NCBI GenBank assembly: GCA_905208635.1
Contig: CAJLPX010000002.1
Span: 70,635 to 134,634 of the forward strand
Reading direction: 5' to 3'
DNA: 64,000 nt
Origin: an uncultured Collinsella sp.
GTDB lineage: Bacteria > Actinomycetota > Coriobacteriia > Coriobacteriales > Coriobacteriaceae
Shown here: positions 1-6,708 of the stretch, piece by piece
Layout: the number at the start of each line of letters is the position of its first letter
Numbering within the stretch: position 1 is the stretch's first letter
Notes under the pieces: model-generated
Told to the model about the DNA's origin: nothing
Database searches by the model: none
What the model saw: only the letters and a program-made list of their open reading frames with translations
Made by a program: the position numbers and the translations under genes

Positions 1-1
1 C

Positions 2-241
2 GTGGTCGGCTGCCTCATCGCCTCGGTCATCGGCGTCACCTGCCCGATTAGCTTCAGCTTCGGCGACGTCGCGATGGAGATTCAGCCGCTGCTCGACAAG
101 ATCCTGCCTGCCATGATCCCCGCCGCCATCACGGGAAGCGCGTATTACCTTCTTACCAAGAAGAACGCGAGCATGACGGCCCTCATCCTCGTGGTGATCG
201 TCCTCGCGATGGTCGCCTCCGCCGCCGGCATCCTCGCCTAG
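2..241 (+). CDS. PTS mannose/fructose/sorbose family IID component, C-terminal part (cut by window edge)
   Basis: Only the last 79 residues are present; the gene continues to the left of base 1. The fragment is hydrophobic, with a helix near residues 40-50 (PAAITGSAYYLL) and a strongly hydrophobic terminal helix (TALILVVIVLAMVASAAGIL), as at the membrane-embedded C-terminus of EIID proteins. EIID works with EIIC to move a sugar across the membrane while EIIB phosphorylates it. The next gene, 26 bp downstream, encodes the matching IIA protein, which supports the assignment. Substrate cannot be read from this fragment. Confidence 0.75.
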   Translation: MVGCLIASVIGVTCPISFSFGDVAMEIQPLLDKILPAMIPAAITGSAYYLLTKKNASMTALILVVIVLAMVASAAGILA

Positions 242-267
242 CTTCGACCCAAGAGATTGGTGAATCA

Positions 268-666
268 ATGAGAAAGATAGTTGTGGCGAGCCATTCCCTT
301 CTCGCCCAGGGCTTCAAGGACACCCTCGAGTTCCTTACGGGTAAGGGCGACGCCGTCAACGCCGTGTGCGCCTACGTGAACGACAACGGCGAGGGGCTCG
401 ACGCGGCGGTCGAGGCGGCTCTTTCGGGCACTGACGAGGTCGTCGTCCTCACCGACGCGTACGGCGGCAGCGTGAACCAGCGCTTTTCCCGCTTCGCCTC
501 CGACCGGATCCACGTGATCGCGGGTGTCAACCTCCCGCTCGCCATGACGGTCGCGCTCGCGCGCCCCGACGAGAAACTCGACTTCGACGCCCTCGTCAAC
601 GAGGCGCGCCAGCAGATCATCTACGTGAACGGTGCCAGTTCCGCCGAGTGCGACGACGACGAATAG
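268..666 (+). CDS. PTS mannose/fructose family IIA component
   Basis: A 132-residue cytoplasmic phosphotransfer protein of the EIIA-mannose fold. It begins with the family pattern of a short beta strand followed by the phosphorylated histidine, here His9 in VVASHS, and continues with the helix LLAQGFKDTLEFL. The acidic switch region (VVVLTDAYGGS, about residues 57-67) and NLPLAMTVAL (about 91-100) fit the family. It would pass phosphate from HPr to EIIB. It follows the IID gene by 26 bp and precedes a GH172 gene by 12 bp, so the three are probably one transcript. A DDD-E acidic tail ends the protein. Confidence 0.85.
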   Translation: MRKIVVASHSLLAQGFKDTLEFLTGKGDAVNAVCAYVNDNGEGLDAAVEAALSGTDEVVVLTDAYGGSVNQRFSRFASDRIHVIAGVNLPLAMTVALARPDEKLDFDALVNEARQQIIYVNGASSAECDDDE

Positions 667-678
667 AGGAGGTCGACG

Positions 679-1803
679 ATGAGAGAGTTCCTTAAGGACG
701 TGTGGATGCACGGCGGTGAGGAAAGCCGCGCCATCACCCCCGAGAACATCACGGGCGAGAAGGGCCGCGCCGCCATGTCGGCCAGCCACCTCGGCGTCGG
801 CCGCAAGGGCTCGTGCTGCGTGCCCCTTGAGTCCGGCGAGACCATCACGCTCGCGGACATCGAGGGCCCCGGCATCATCCGCCACATCTGGATGACCGTC
901 CCCGACAAGACCGCCGCCGGCAGCTTCGTCATGCGTGACCTCGTGCTGCGCTTCTACTGGGACGACGAGGAGACCCCCTCGGTCGAGTGCCCTGTCGGCG
1001 ACTTCTTCTGCAACGGCTTCGGTGAGCGCGCCATCGTCAACTCGATGCCCATCTGCGTGAACCCGACGGGCGGCATGAACTGCTACTTCGAGATGCCCTT
1101 CAGGAAGCACGCCAAGGTCACGCTTACGAGCGAGCACCCCGGGTTCATTAAGTACATCTTCTACACGTTCAACTACGCGCTCACCGACGTGCCGGACGAC
1201 GCCATGTACTTCCACGCCCGCTTTAACCGCGAGCGCAGCACCCGCAGGGGCGTCGACTACACCGTGCTCGACGGCGTGCGCGGCAAGGGCTACTACGTCG
1301 GCACCTACATGGCCCTGTGCGCCCTGGAGCGCTATTGGTGGGGCGAGGGCGAGATGAAGTTCTTCCTCGACGGCGACGAGGAGTTCCCCACGGTCACCTC
1401 GACGGGAGCCGAGGACTACTTCGGCGGTGCCTGGGCCTTCCTCGACAGGCCGCCCCACGCGCTGCCCGAGGCGCAGTGCTTCAACACGCTGTTCGCCGGC
1501 TACCCGTACCGCTCGACGCGCGACGCCACGCGCGACCGCTTCAGCGCGGGCAAGCCGAACCCGAATCCGATGCTCGCGACTAACGACGACGCGCTGCCCA
1601 GGCACGGCCTCTACAGGTGGCACCTTCCCGACCCGATCTCGTTCAAGGAGGACCTGCGCGTGACGTTCCAGGACCTCGGCAACGACGACATCAAGCTCTA
1701 CGAGCGCGAGGACGACATCTCCACCGTCGCCTACTGGTACCAAAGCGAGCCGCACGCCGTGCTCGCCCCGTTTGCCGCAAGGCAGGACCGCGTGCCCAGG
1801 TAG
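679..1803 (+). CDS. GH172 (DUF2961) glycoside hydrolase
   Basis: A 374-residue protein with the DUF2961 layout now classified as glycoside hydrolase family 172. Characterised members act on fructofuranosyl or arabinofuranosyl linkages, for example difructose dianhydride I. The glycine/aspartate-rich core GEMKFFLDGDEEFPT followed by STGAEDYFGGAW (about residues 222-252) carries acidic residues of the conserved active-site region. The N-terminal strand LADIEGPGIIRHIW is also typical. No signal peptide is visible, so it should act in the cytoplasm on an imported, probably phosphorylated, oligosaccharide. A GAGGAGG ribosome site lies just before the ATG. PTS genes upstream and a ROK kinase downstream suggest one sugar-use operon; the exact sugar is not known. 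Confidence 0.85.
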   Translation: MREFLKDVWMHGGEESRAITPENITGEKGRAAMSASHLGVGRKGSCCVPLESGETITLADIEGPGIIRHIWMTVPDKTAAGSFVMRDLVLRFYWDDEETPSVECPVGDFFCNGFGERAIVNSMPICVNPTGGMNCYFEMPFRKHAKVTLTSEHPGFIKYIFYTFNYALTDVPDDAMYFHARFNRERSTRRGVDYTVLDGVRGKGYYVGTYMALCALERYWWGEGEMKFFLDGDEEFPTVTSTGAEDYFGGAWAFLDRPPHALPEAQCFNTLFAGYPYRSTRDATRDRFSAGKPNPNPMLATNDDALPRHGLYRWHLPDPISFKEDLRVTFQDLGNDDIKLYEREDDISTVAYWYQSEPHAVLAPFAARQDRVPR

Positions 1804-1882
1804 GGTCGCCTCGAAACAAGCCAACGTTATGGGCGCCCGCGGTTGACCATGACTGCGGGCGTCCCTTTGTAAGGAGGATCAC

Positions 1883-2767
1883 ATGAGCGAAAAGCAAATG
1901 AGGCTCGGCGCCCTCGAAGCCGGCGGGACCAAGATGGTCTGTGCCGTGGTGTCCGGCGACGGCGAGGTCCTCGACCGTATGGAGACCCCGACGCTTACGC
2001 CCGCCAAGACTGTCCCGCAGATGATCGAGTGGTTCACCGCCCGCGATGTGGACGCGTTGGGCATCGGCGCCTTCGGCCCGACCTGCGTCGACCCCAACGA
2101 CGAGCGCTACGGCTCCATCCTCCAGACGCCCAAGCTCGCGTGGCGAGGCCATGGTCTTCGCGCCGCGTTCGCCGACGCCCTCGGGATTCCGGTGGCCTAC
2201 GACACGGACGTGAACGTTGCCTGCCTCGGCGAAGTGGTCTTCGGCTGCTGCAAGGGGCTCGAGGACGCCGTCTACGTGACCATCGGCACCGGCGTGGGCG
2301 CGGGCGTCATGTGCGCGGGCAGACTCCTTCACGGCATGCTGCACCCCGAGGCCGGTCACATGCTGGTAAGGACCCGTCCCACCGAGGAGGGACGCTGCGT
2401 CTGCCCGAGCCACGCGAGCTGTCTCGAGGGGCTCGCCTCCGGCCCCGCCATCGCCGCGCGCTGGGGAAAGCCCGCGGCCGAGCTCGCGGACAACGATGAG
2501 GTGTGGGCGCTCGAGGGGGATTATCTGGGGCAGATGTGCGCGAACCTCGTGCTCATGTACTCGCCTCGCCGCATCGTCCTCGGCGGCGGCGTGATGCACC
2601 AGGAGCAGCTCTACGGCATCGTCCGCAAGAAGACCCTCGAATATCTGGGTGGCTACATCCAGACCGCCGAGCTTAAGGACATGGAGAGCTACATCTGCGC
2701 CCCGGGCTGCGGCGGCGACCAAGGAATCCTCGGCGCGGCCGAGCTGGCAAGAAGGGCGCTCGCGTAA
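1883..2767 (+). CDS. ROK family sugar kinase, fructokinase-like
   Basis: A 294-residue ROK kinase that would phosphorylate a hexose with ATP. The N-terminal ATP loop reads LGALEAGGTKMVCAV (about residues 8-22), a form typical of ROK fructokinases. The catalytic aspartate sits in DTDVNVACLGE, and IGTGVGAGVM is the second phosphate loop. The zinc-binding ROK signature is present as GHMLVR followed by CVCPSHASC. An AAGGAGG ribosome site precedes the ATG. A fructokinase next to a GH172 enzyme fits release of free fructose inside the cell, but mannokinase or glucokinase activity cannot be excluded. Confidence 0.85.
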   Translation: MSEKQMRLGALEAGGTKMVCAVVSGDGEVLDRMETPTLTPAKTVPQMIEWFTARDVDALGIGAFGPTCVDPNDERYGSILQTPKLAWRGHGLRAAFADALGIPVAYDTDVNVACLGEVVFGCCKGLEDAVYVTIGTGVGAGVMCAGRLLHGMLHPEAGHMLVRTRPTEEGRCVCPSHASCLEGLASGPAIAARWGKPAAELADNDEVWALEGDYLGQMCANLVLMYSPRRIVLGGGVMHQEQLYGIVRKKTLEYLGGYIQTAELKDMESYICAPGCGGDQGILGAAELARRALA

Positions 2768-2799
2768 CTTGCGCTCTCTCCGCCATACAACGCGTTAAG

Positions 2800-2849
2800 A
2801 AAAGACGAGCGCTTCTTGCCAATTGAGCGGCAAGAAGTGCTCGTCTTTT
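2800..2849. terminator. Strong bidirectional terminator hairpin
   Basis: A 21-nt arm at 2800-2820 pairs with 2829-2849 around an 8-nt loop, with one G-T wobble. The arms begin with AAAA and end with TTTT, so the hairpin can stop transcription in both directions. It closes the PTS/GH172/ROK operon. Confidence 0.9.
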
Positions 2850-2883
2850 GCATTTGTTTTTGGGGCAGGACGCCCCGCCTCCA

Positions 2884-3117
2884 CTAGAGTCCCTGGACCG
2901 CCACACCCACGAGGTTTGGACCGGTGTGGACAAGAAGCGCGGGGCTGATGTCGGAGCGGACGACATCCACCGCGTTGGCCACGCGCTCGCACAGGGCCTG
3001 CTCCATGCGGTCGTAGAGGTCGGCGTGGGCCGAGGTGCGGCTCGCGGCAAAGCGCACCTCGGGGTGCTTCTCGACGATGGCGGCGATGAGCTTGGCCTCG
3101 GTGCGATGCGGTACTTG
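2884..3117 (-). pseudogene. DegV-family protein, 3' fragment
   Basis: The minus-strand frame gives about 78 residues that resemble the C-terminal end of DegV fatty-acid-binding proteins: a helix ADLYDRMEQALCERV, then a strand ending ISPALLVHTGPNLVG, which matches the family's terminal HTGPG region. The whole N-terminal domain is missing. Upstream, the reading frame runs into an IS200-type transposase start near 3110-3118, so this looks like a gene destroyed by insertion followed by deletion. The DegV assignment rests on the short conserved end only. Confidence 0.5.
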
Positions 3118-3320
3118 CACAGCCATTTCGTGTGCGCGAGGCTGTTGGCTTTTTGGGCCACAGCAATCACCTTCCCCCTAGTATGATGACCTGAACAATC
3201 CTCATGCTAGGGGGAAGGTTTTTGTCGCGTAGCGGAAATTGGCCTCCACCCGCTGAGCGGGTGGCTTTCTATGCCGCGCGTGCCGCGCGGCACGGACTAA
3301 AGTCCATGAATAAAAACGAG
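3110..3320 (-). mobile_element. IS200/IS605-type element remnant (tnpA start plus end hairpins)
   Basis: Reading leftward from 3170, the minus strand encodes AQKANSLAHTKWLCKY, the characteristic start of IS200-type TnpA transposases; the frame then leaves the family within a few codons. Just upstream of this start a hairpin is formed by CCTTCCCCCTAG (3170-3181) and CTAGGGGGAAGG (3207-3218). Further right, CCACCCGCTGAGCGGGTGG (near 3246-3264) and a GC-rich palindrome near 3270-3295 look like the subterminal hairpins such elements use for single-strand transposition. No catalytic HUH or tyrosine part remains, so it cannot move by itself. Confidence 0.6.
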
Positions 3321-3369
3321 GAAGGCCACGTCCGGCCTCCCTCGCAAAGGGTCTCTGATTACTCCCACT

Positions 3370-3545
3370 CATTGGGGACAGACTTAAATGAGTGCTCTTG
3401 AAATGCCGGCGCCTGGGGACGTTCTTTTTCTGTCTGCAGTTTGGAACGTTCCTTTTCTGTCGGCAGTTTGGGACGGTCCTTAGAGCTGCAGCGCGCCATG
3501 AGCGACGAGGCGAAGCGGATCATCCTGTCTTTTGAGTTCTAAGCA
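3370..3545 (+). repeat. Dispersed GGGGACGTTCYTTTTCTG repeat copies and a gene-end relic
   Basis: Copies of GGGGACGTTCTTTTTCTG and GGAACGTTCCTTTTCTG lie in tandem at about 3416-3475, ending in a GGGACGGTCCTT block. Related copies occur near 58153 and 59154. A short hairpin ACTCATTGGGGACAGACTTAAATGAGT-like sequence lies at about 3367-3393. Immediately after the repeats, bases about 3484-3541 read as ELQRAMSDEAKRIILSFEF and a stop, which looks like the last residues of a lost gene. The region 3127-3752 holds no intact gene. Confidence 0.5.
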
Positions 3546-3668
3546 TAAGCCCCTGTCTCTGAGCAATGACCGGTTCGCATTTGTGCGCATTTATGTGCGT
3601 GGGATTGCGTGAATATGCGTATAGATGCGCCGTTTACGGGATAAAAATGACCGTTTAGCGGTGAGATA

Positions 3669-3702
3669 CGCAAAAACGCGCACAGAAGCGCGTGTTTGTG
3701 CG
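3669..3702 (+). promoter_or_regulatory. Hairpin in the promoter region of the oxidoreductase gene
   Basis: An inverted repeat ACGCGC/GCGCGT with flanking A-rich and T-rich pairing lies about 50 bp upstream of the oxidoreductase ATG. The preceding 120 bp contain many TGCGTAT/TGCGCAT-like words. Both could be operator sites for the DeoR protein encoded downstream, but that link is inference. Confidence 0.35.
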
Positions 3703-3752
3703 AATATAGAGCTGTCAGAAAGCAAGGCGTTCTATGACACAGGAGGCACATA

Positions 3753-4832
3753 ATGGCAGATTCCAAGCAGGCTCCGCTCGACGCCGCGGCAGCCGCCAAA
3801 GCAGCGTTCGCTTCGGTCCAGGACAAGCCGTTCCCCGACGATATTTTTACGGCTCCCGAGCTCCATTGGGCCGTCATCGGTTGCGGCGTTATCGCCAACC
3901 AGATGGCTCAGTCCCTTGCTCTTGCCGGTCGCAAGCTTGCGGGCGTCGCCAACCGTACGCCGTCCAAGGCTCAGGCTTTTGCCGAGCAGTATGGCATCGA
4001 GAAGGTCTACGACACGGTTGAGGACCTCTACGCCGATCCTGGCATCGACGCCGTCTACATCACTACCCCGCACAACACTCATATCACCTATCTGCGCGCT
4101 GCCCTGGCAGCCGGCAAGCACGTGCTCTGCGAGAAGGCCATTACCCTCAATTCCGCTGAACTCGATGAGGCCCGTGCCATTGCCGCCGAGCACAACGTGG
4201 TCCTTATGGACGCTACCACGGTGCTCCACATGCCCTTGTATCAAGAGCTACGTCGCCGCATGGATGCCGGCGAGTTCGGCCGCATGAACCTCGCTCAGCT
4301 CAACTTTGGTAGCTACAAGGAGTACGGCGACCTGACCAACCGTTTCTACAATCGCAACCTTGCCGGCGGTGCCATGCTCGATATTGGTGTGTATGCCCTG
4401 TCCGTCATGCGCCTGTTTATGGCGAGCCAGCCCGCCGAGGTCGTGTCTCTAGGCAACACCTGCGAGACTGGCGTCGATGTTGCGGGCGGCATCGTCTGCC
4501 GCAATGCCGAGCAGCAGCTGGGCGTCGTGAGCCTTACGCTTCACTCCAAGCAGCCCAAGCGCTCGGTCATCAGCTTTGACAAGTGCTACATCGAGGTCAA
4601 CGAATATCCGCGTGCCGATCACGCGACCATCGTGTGGACTGCGGACGGCCACCGCGAGGAGGTCCACGCAGGCACCGAGGCTTACGCCCTGTGTTATGAG
4701 ATGGCCGATCTTGAGAAGGCCGTTGCCGGCGACGACTCCAAGCGCGAGCTTCTGGATTATGCTTCTGATGTTATGGAGCTTATGACCAAGCTTCGCGCCG
4801 ATTGGGGAGTCGTGTACCCCGAGGAGGAGTAA
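3753..4832 (+). CDS. Gfo/Idh/MocA family oxidoreductase
   Basis: A 359-residue NAD(P)-dependent sugar or polyol dehydrogenase-like protein. The Rossmann dinucleotide loop VIGCGVIA is at residues 41-48, after an unusually long N-terminal extension of about 35 residues rich in alanine. The conserved lysine motif appears as CEKAITLN instead of the usual EKP, and the second domain carries the conserved GGGAMLDIGVYAL-like segment (AGGAMLDIGVY). Family members oxidise sugars, inositols or dihydrodiols; the substrate here is unknown. An AGGAGG site precedes the ATG. The DeoR regulator gene begins 3 bp after its stop, so the pair is an operon and the regulator probably senses the related sugar phosphate. 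Confidence 0.85.
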   Translation: MADSKQAPLDAAAAAKAAFASVQDKPFPDDIFTAPELHWAVIGCGVIANQMAQSLALAGRKLAGVANRTPSKAQAFAEQYGIEKVYDTVEDLYADPGIDAVYITTPHNTHITYLRAALAAGKHVLCEKAITLNSAELDEARAIAAEHNVVLMDATTVLHMPLYQELRRRMDAGEFGRMNLAQLNFGSYKEYGDLTNRFYNRNLAGGAMLDIGVYALSVMRLFMASQPAEVVSLGNTCETGVDVAGGIVCRNAEQQLGVVSLTLHSKQPKRSVISFDKCYIEVNEYPRADHATIVWTADGHREEVHAGTEAYALCYEMADLEKAVAGDDSKRELLDYASDVMELMTKLRADWGVVYPEEE

Positions 4833-4835
4833 GCG

Positions 4836-5582
4836 ATGCTTGCGGAAGATAGGCTCAACGCAATCGTGTCGATGGTGCAGCAGACGGGCTCGGTTACCGT
4901 ACCGGAGCTTGCTGAGGCCCTGGGCGTGACGGCGTCTACCATTCGGCGCGACCTGCAGACGCTCAATCGCGCACACCGTATCGCCAAGGTGCACGGTGGG
5001 GCGACGAGCCTTGAGCGCGCGCACGTGACGCGCGACCTAACGCTTAATGAGCGCAGCGATCTCCATAACGACGACAAGGAACGTATCTGCGCCCGTGCGG
5101 CGGCGCTGGTGGAGCCCGAGAGCTTTGTGTACATCGACTCGGGCTCGACGACGCTCAGGCTCATCGAGCATCTTCCACACCTTGAAGGTGTCACCTATGT
5201 GACTGATTCCGTGCTCCATGCTCAGCATCTCGCTTTGCGCGGCATGCGTACCGTGGTGCTGGGCGGCGAGCTCAAACCCGAGACCGAGGCGCTCGTTGGC
5301 CCCGATGCCTTGGCAACCTTAGACCGTTACAACTTCAACTGCGGCTTTTGGGGCTCTAACGGCATTGCCGCCGAGCAGGGCTTCACGGCGCCCGATATCG
5401 AGGAGGCGCAAGTAAAGCGTATCTCGATGCGCCATACGGCCAAGCGCTTCGTAATCTCGGACGCCAGTAAATTTGGCATGGTGGCGCCCGTCAAGTTCGC
5501 GGACTTCCGCGATGCAACGATTATTACCGCAGGCGAGGTCCCCGCCAAGTACCGGGCAATGGACAACGTCGTCACGGTCTAA
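4836..5582 (+). CDS. DeoR family transcriptional regulator
   Basis: A 248-residue DeoR/GlpR-type repressor. The N-terminal winged helix (residues about 1-56) carries the family signature VTASTIRRDLQTLN and the wing KVHGGATS. The C-terminal sugar-phosphate sensing domain shows YIDSGSTTLRLIEHL, VVLGGELKPET and the conserved GFTAPDIEEAQVKRISM stretch. It follows the Gfo/Idh oxidoreductase by 3 bp, so it is expected to control that operon and to respond to a phosphorylated sugar. A terminator follows at 5674-5709. Confidence 0.88.
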   Translation: MLAEDRLNAIVSMVQQTGSVTVPELAEALGVTASTIRRDLQTLNRAHRIAKVHGGATSLERAHVTRDLTLNERSDLHNDDKERICARAAALVEPESFVYIDSGSTTLRLIEHLPHLEGVTYVTDSVLHAQHLALRGMRTVVLGGELKPETEALVGPDALATLDRYNFNCGFWGSNGIAAEQGFTAPDIEEAQVKRISMRHTAKRFVISDASKFGMVAPVKFADFRDATIITAGEVPAKYRAMDNVVTV

Positions 5583-5673
5583 CGGCAGGGACGGGCTAAG
5601 GCCAAAACCACCGCGAAGGTGCCCGTCCCCATTGTGGTGGTTAGTAATGAAAACTGAGTAGTTTTCTCAATAG

Positions 5674-5709
5674 AAAAGCGGCAACGTCCATTACGGGCGT
5701 TGCCGCTTT
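5674..5709. terminator. Terminator after the DeoR gene
   Basis: AAAGCGGCAACG and CGTTGCCGCTTT form a 12-bp stem around an 11-nt loop, with A and T runs at the two ends. It fits a bidirectional rho-independent terminator. Confidence 0.8.
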
Positions 5710-5727
5710 CGTTGTCTACCGGTTTAG

Positions 5728-5944
5728 TCTAAATCTGTAACAACTGGACCGCTTAAAGTGGGCTAGGTGTTACTGATTGAAATACTTCCGAATTGCGCCG
5801 TTCCTTTGTCTCAATCTGTAACATTTAGGATCGATTTTGCCGAGTTATTGTTACAGATTGAGATTTTCCCTTGAGGGGGATTCGAATGTCTCGATCTGTA
5901 ACAGATAGACCGGAAAATGGGCTCTAACTGTTACAGATCGAGAC
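5728..5944. repeat. Array of three 55-nt palindromic repeats
   Basis: Three units lie at 5728-5782, 5809-5863 and 5889-5943, with periods of 81 and 80 bp. Each has a 15-nt left arm, a 25-nt centre and a 15-nt right arm. The arms have the form TCTCRATCTGTAACA and its reverse complement; units 2 and 3 have perfectly matching arms, unit 1 is degenerate. The centres differ in sequence but keep a fixed length. The array fills the gap between the DeoR gene and the converging pseudouridine synthase gene. No gene is present in 5583-6033. Confidence 0.85.
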
Positions 5945-6033
5945 GTTTTGGGACCGCGGCTGAGTCATCGTGGCGGCATGACGTTTGACCAGATAAAACC
6001 TGTCAAAATAAACCTGTCCCTTTTTGGCAGGAT

Positions 6034-6693
6034 TTAGGGCTCCCAGGGGCAGGGGGCTTCGATGTGGATGTGCTCGCCGGTTACGGGATGCGTGAAGGAT
6101 ACGCTGTGGGCGTGGAGCATCAGGCCGCAGGGACGCGGCGTTCCGTACAGGTCGTCGCCAATCAAGGGATGATGCTCGCTTGCCAGGTGCACGCGGATCT
6201 GGTGCTTGCGGCCGGTGAGCAGCTCGACATCAATATACGAGCGCGTAGGCAGGCCACGGCGGCTCTTAAGGCGCTTGAGTACCTTGACGCGCGTCTGAGA
6301 CGGCTTGCCGCTGGCGCCAACGCGCATCTTGCGGCTATCGTGGCGGTCGCGGGCGATAGGCTTGTCGATGAGCTTCTCGTTCCAGTCGATTTTGCCCTCG
6401 GCGAGCGCTAGGTAGTGCTTTTCGAACGCGTGGTCGATAATCATCTGGTCAAAGGCGGGCTGCGTCTGCTTGTCGAGTGAGAACAGCACCACGCCGGTGG
6501 TGTCGCGGTCCAAGCGGTTGAGCGGCTGCATGTCGGTCGCGGCAAAGCCGTCGCCCATCGCCAGCAGCAGGTCGCTGGCGTAGTCGGTGAGCGTGCGCTC
6601 GCCGGTGCCGTCGCCGTGGACGATCATGCCGGCGGGCTTGTCGATGGCCATGAGCCAGGCGTCGCAGTAGAGGACTTGAGGTTCTTCGTTCAC
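6034..6693 (-). CDS. RluA-family pseudouridine synthase
   Basis: A 219-residue RNA-modifying enzyme that isomerises uridine in rRNA or tRNA. The catalytic motif is NRLDRDTTGVVLFS, with the active aspartate at residue 62. Other family blocks are AIDKPAGMIVHGDG near the N-terminus, SYIDVELLTGRKHQIRVHL and the closing GDDLYG. It lacks an S4 domain, so it belongs to the short RluA/TruC-like group. It starts 15 bp after the U32 peptidase stop on the same strand, so the two form an operon; both families are linked to rRNA modification. Confidence 0.88.
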   Translation of the reverse strand: MNEEPQVLYCDAWLMAIDKPAGMIVHGDGTGERTLTDYASDLLLAMGDGFAATDMQPLNRLDRDTTGVVLFSLDKQTQPAFDQMIIDHAFEKHYLALAEGKIDWNEKLIDKPIARDRHDSRKMRVGASGKPSQTRVKVLKRLKSRRGLPTRSYIDVELLTGRKHQIRVHLASEHHPLIGDDLYGTPRPCGLMLHAHSVSFTHPVTGEHIHIEAPCPWEP

Positions 6694-6708
6694 GTGTAAG
6701 CCTTTCGG

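Noticed and set aside
5728..5944. CRISPR array
   Set aside because: Each unit is itself a hairpin with a variable centre, the number of units is three, and there is no cas gene.
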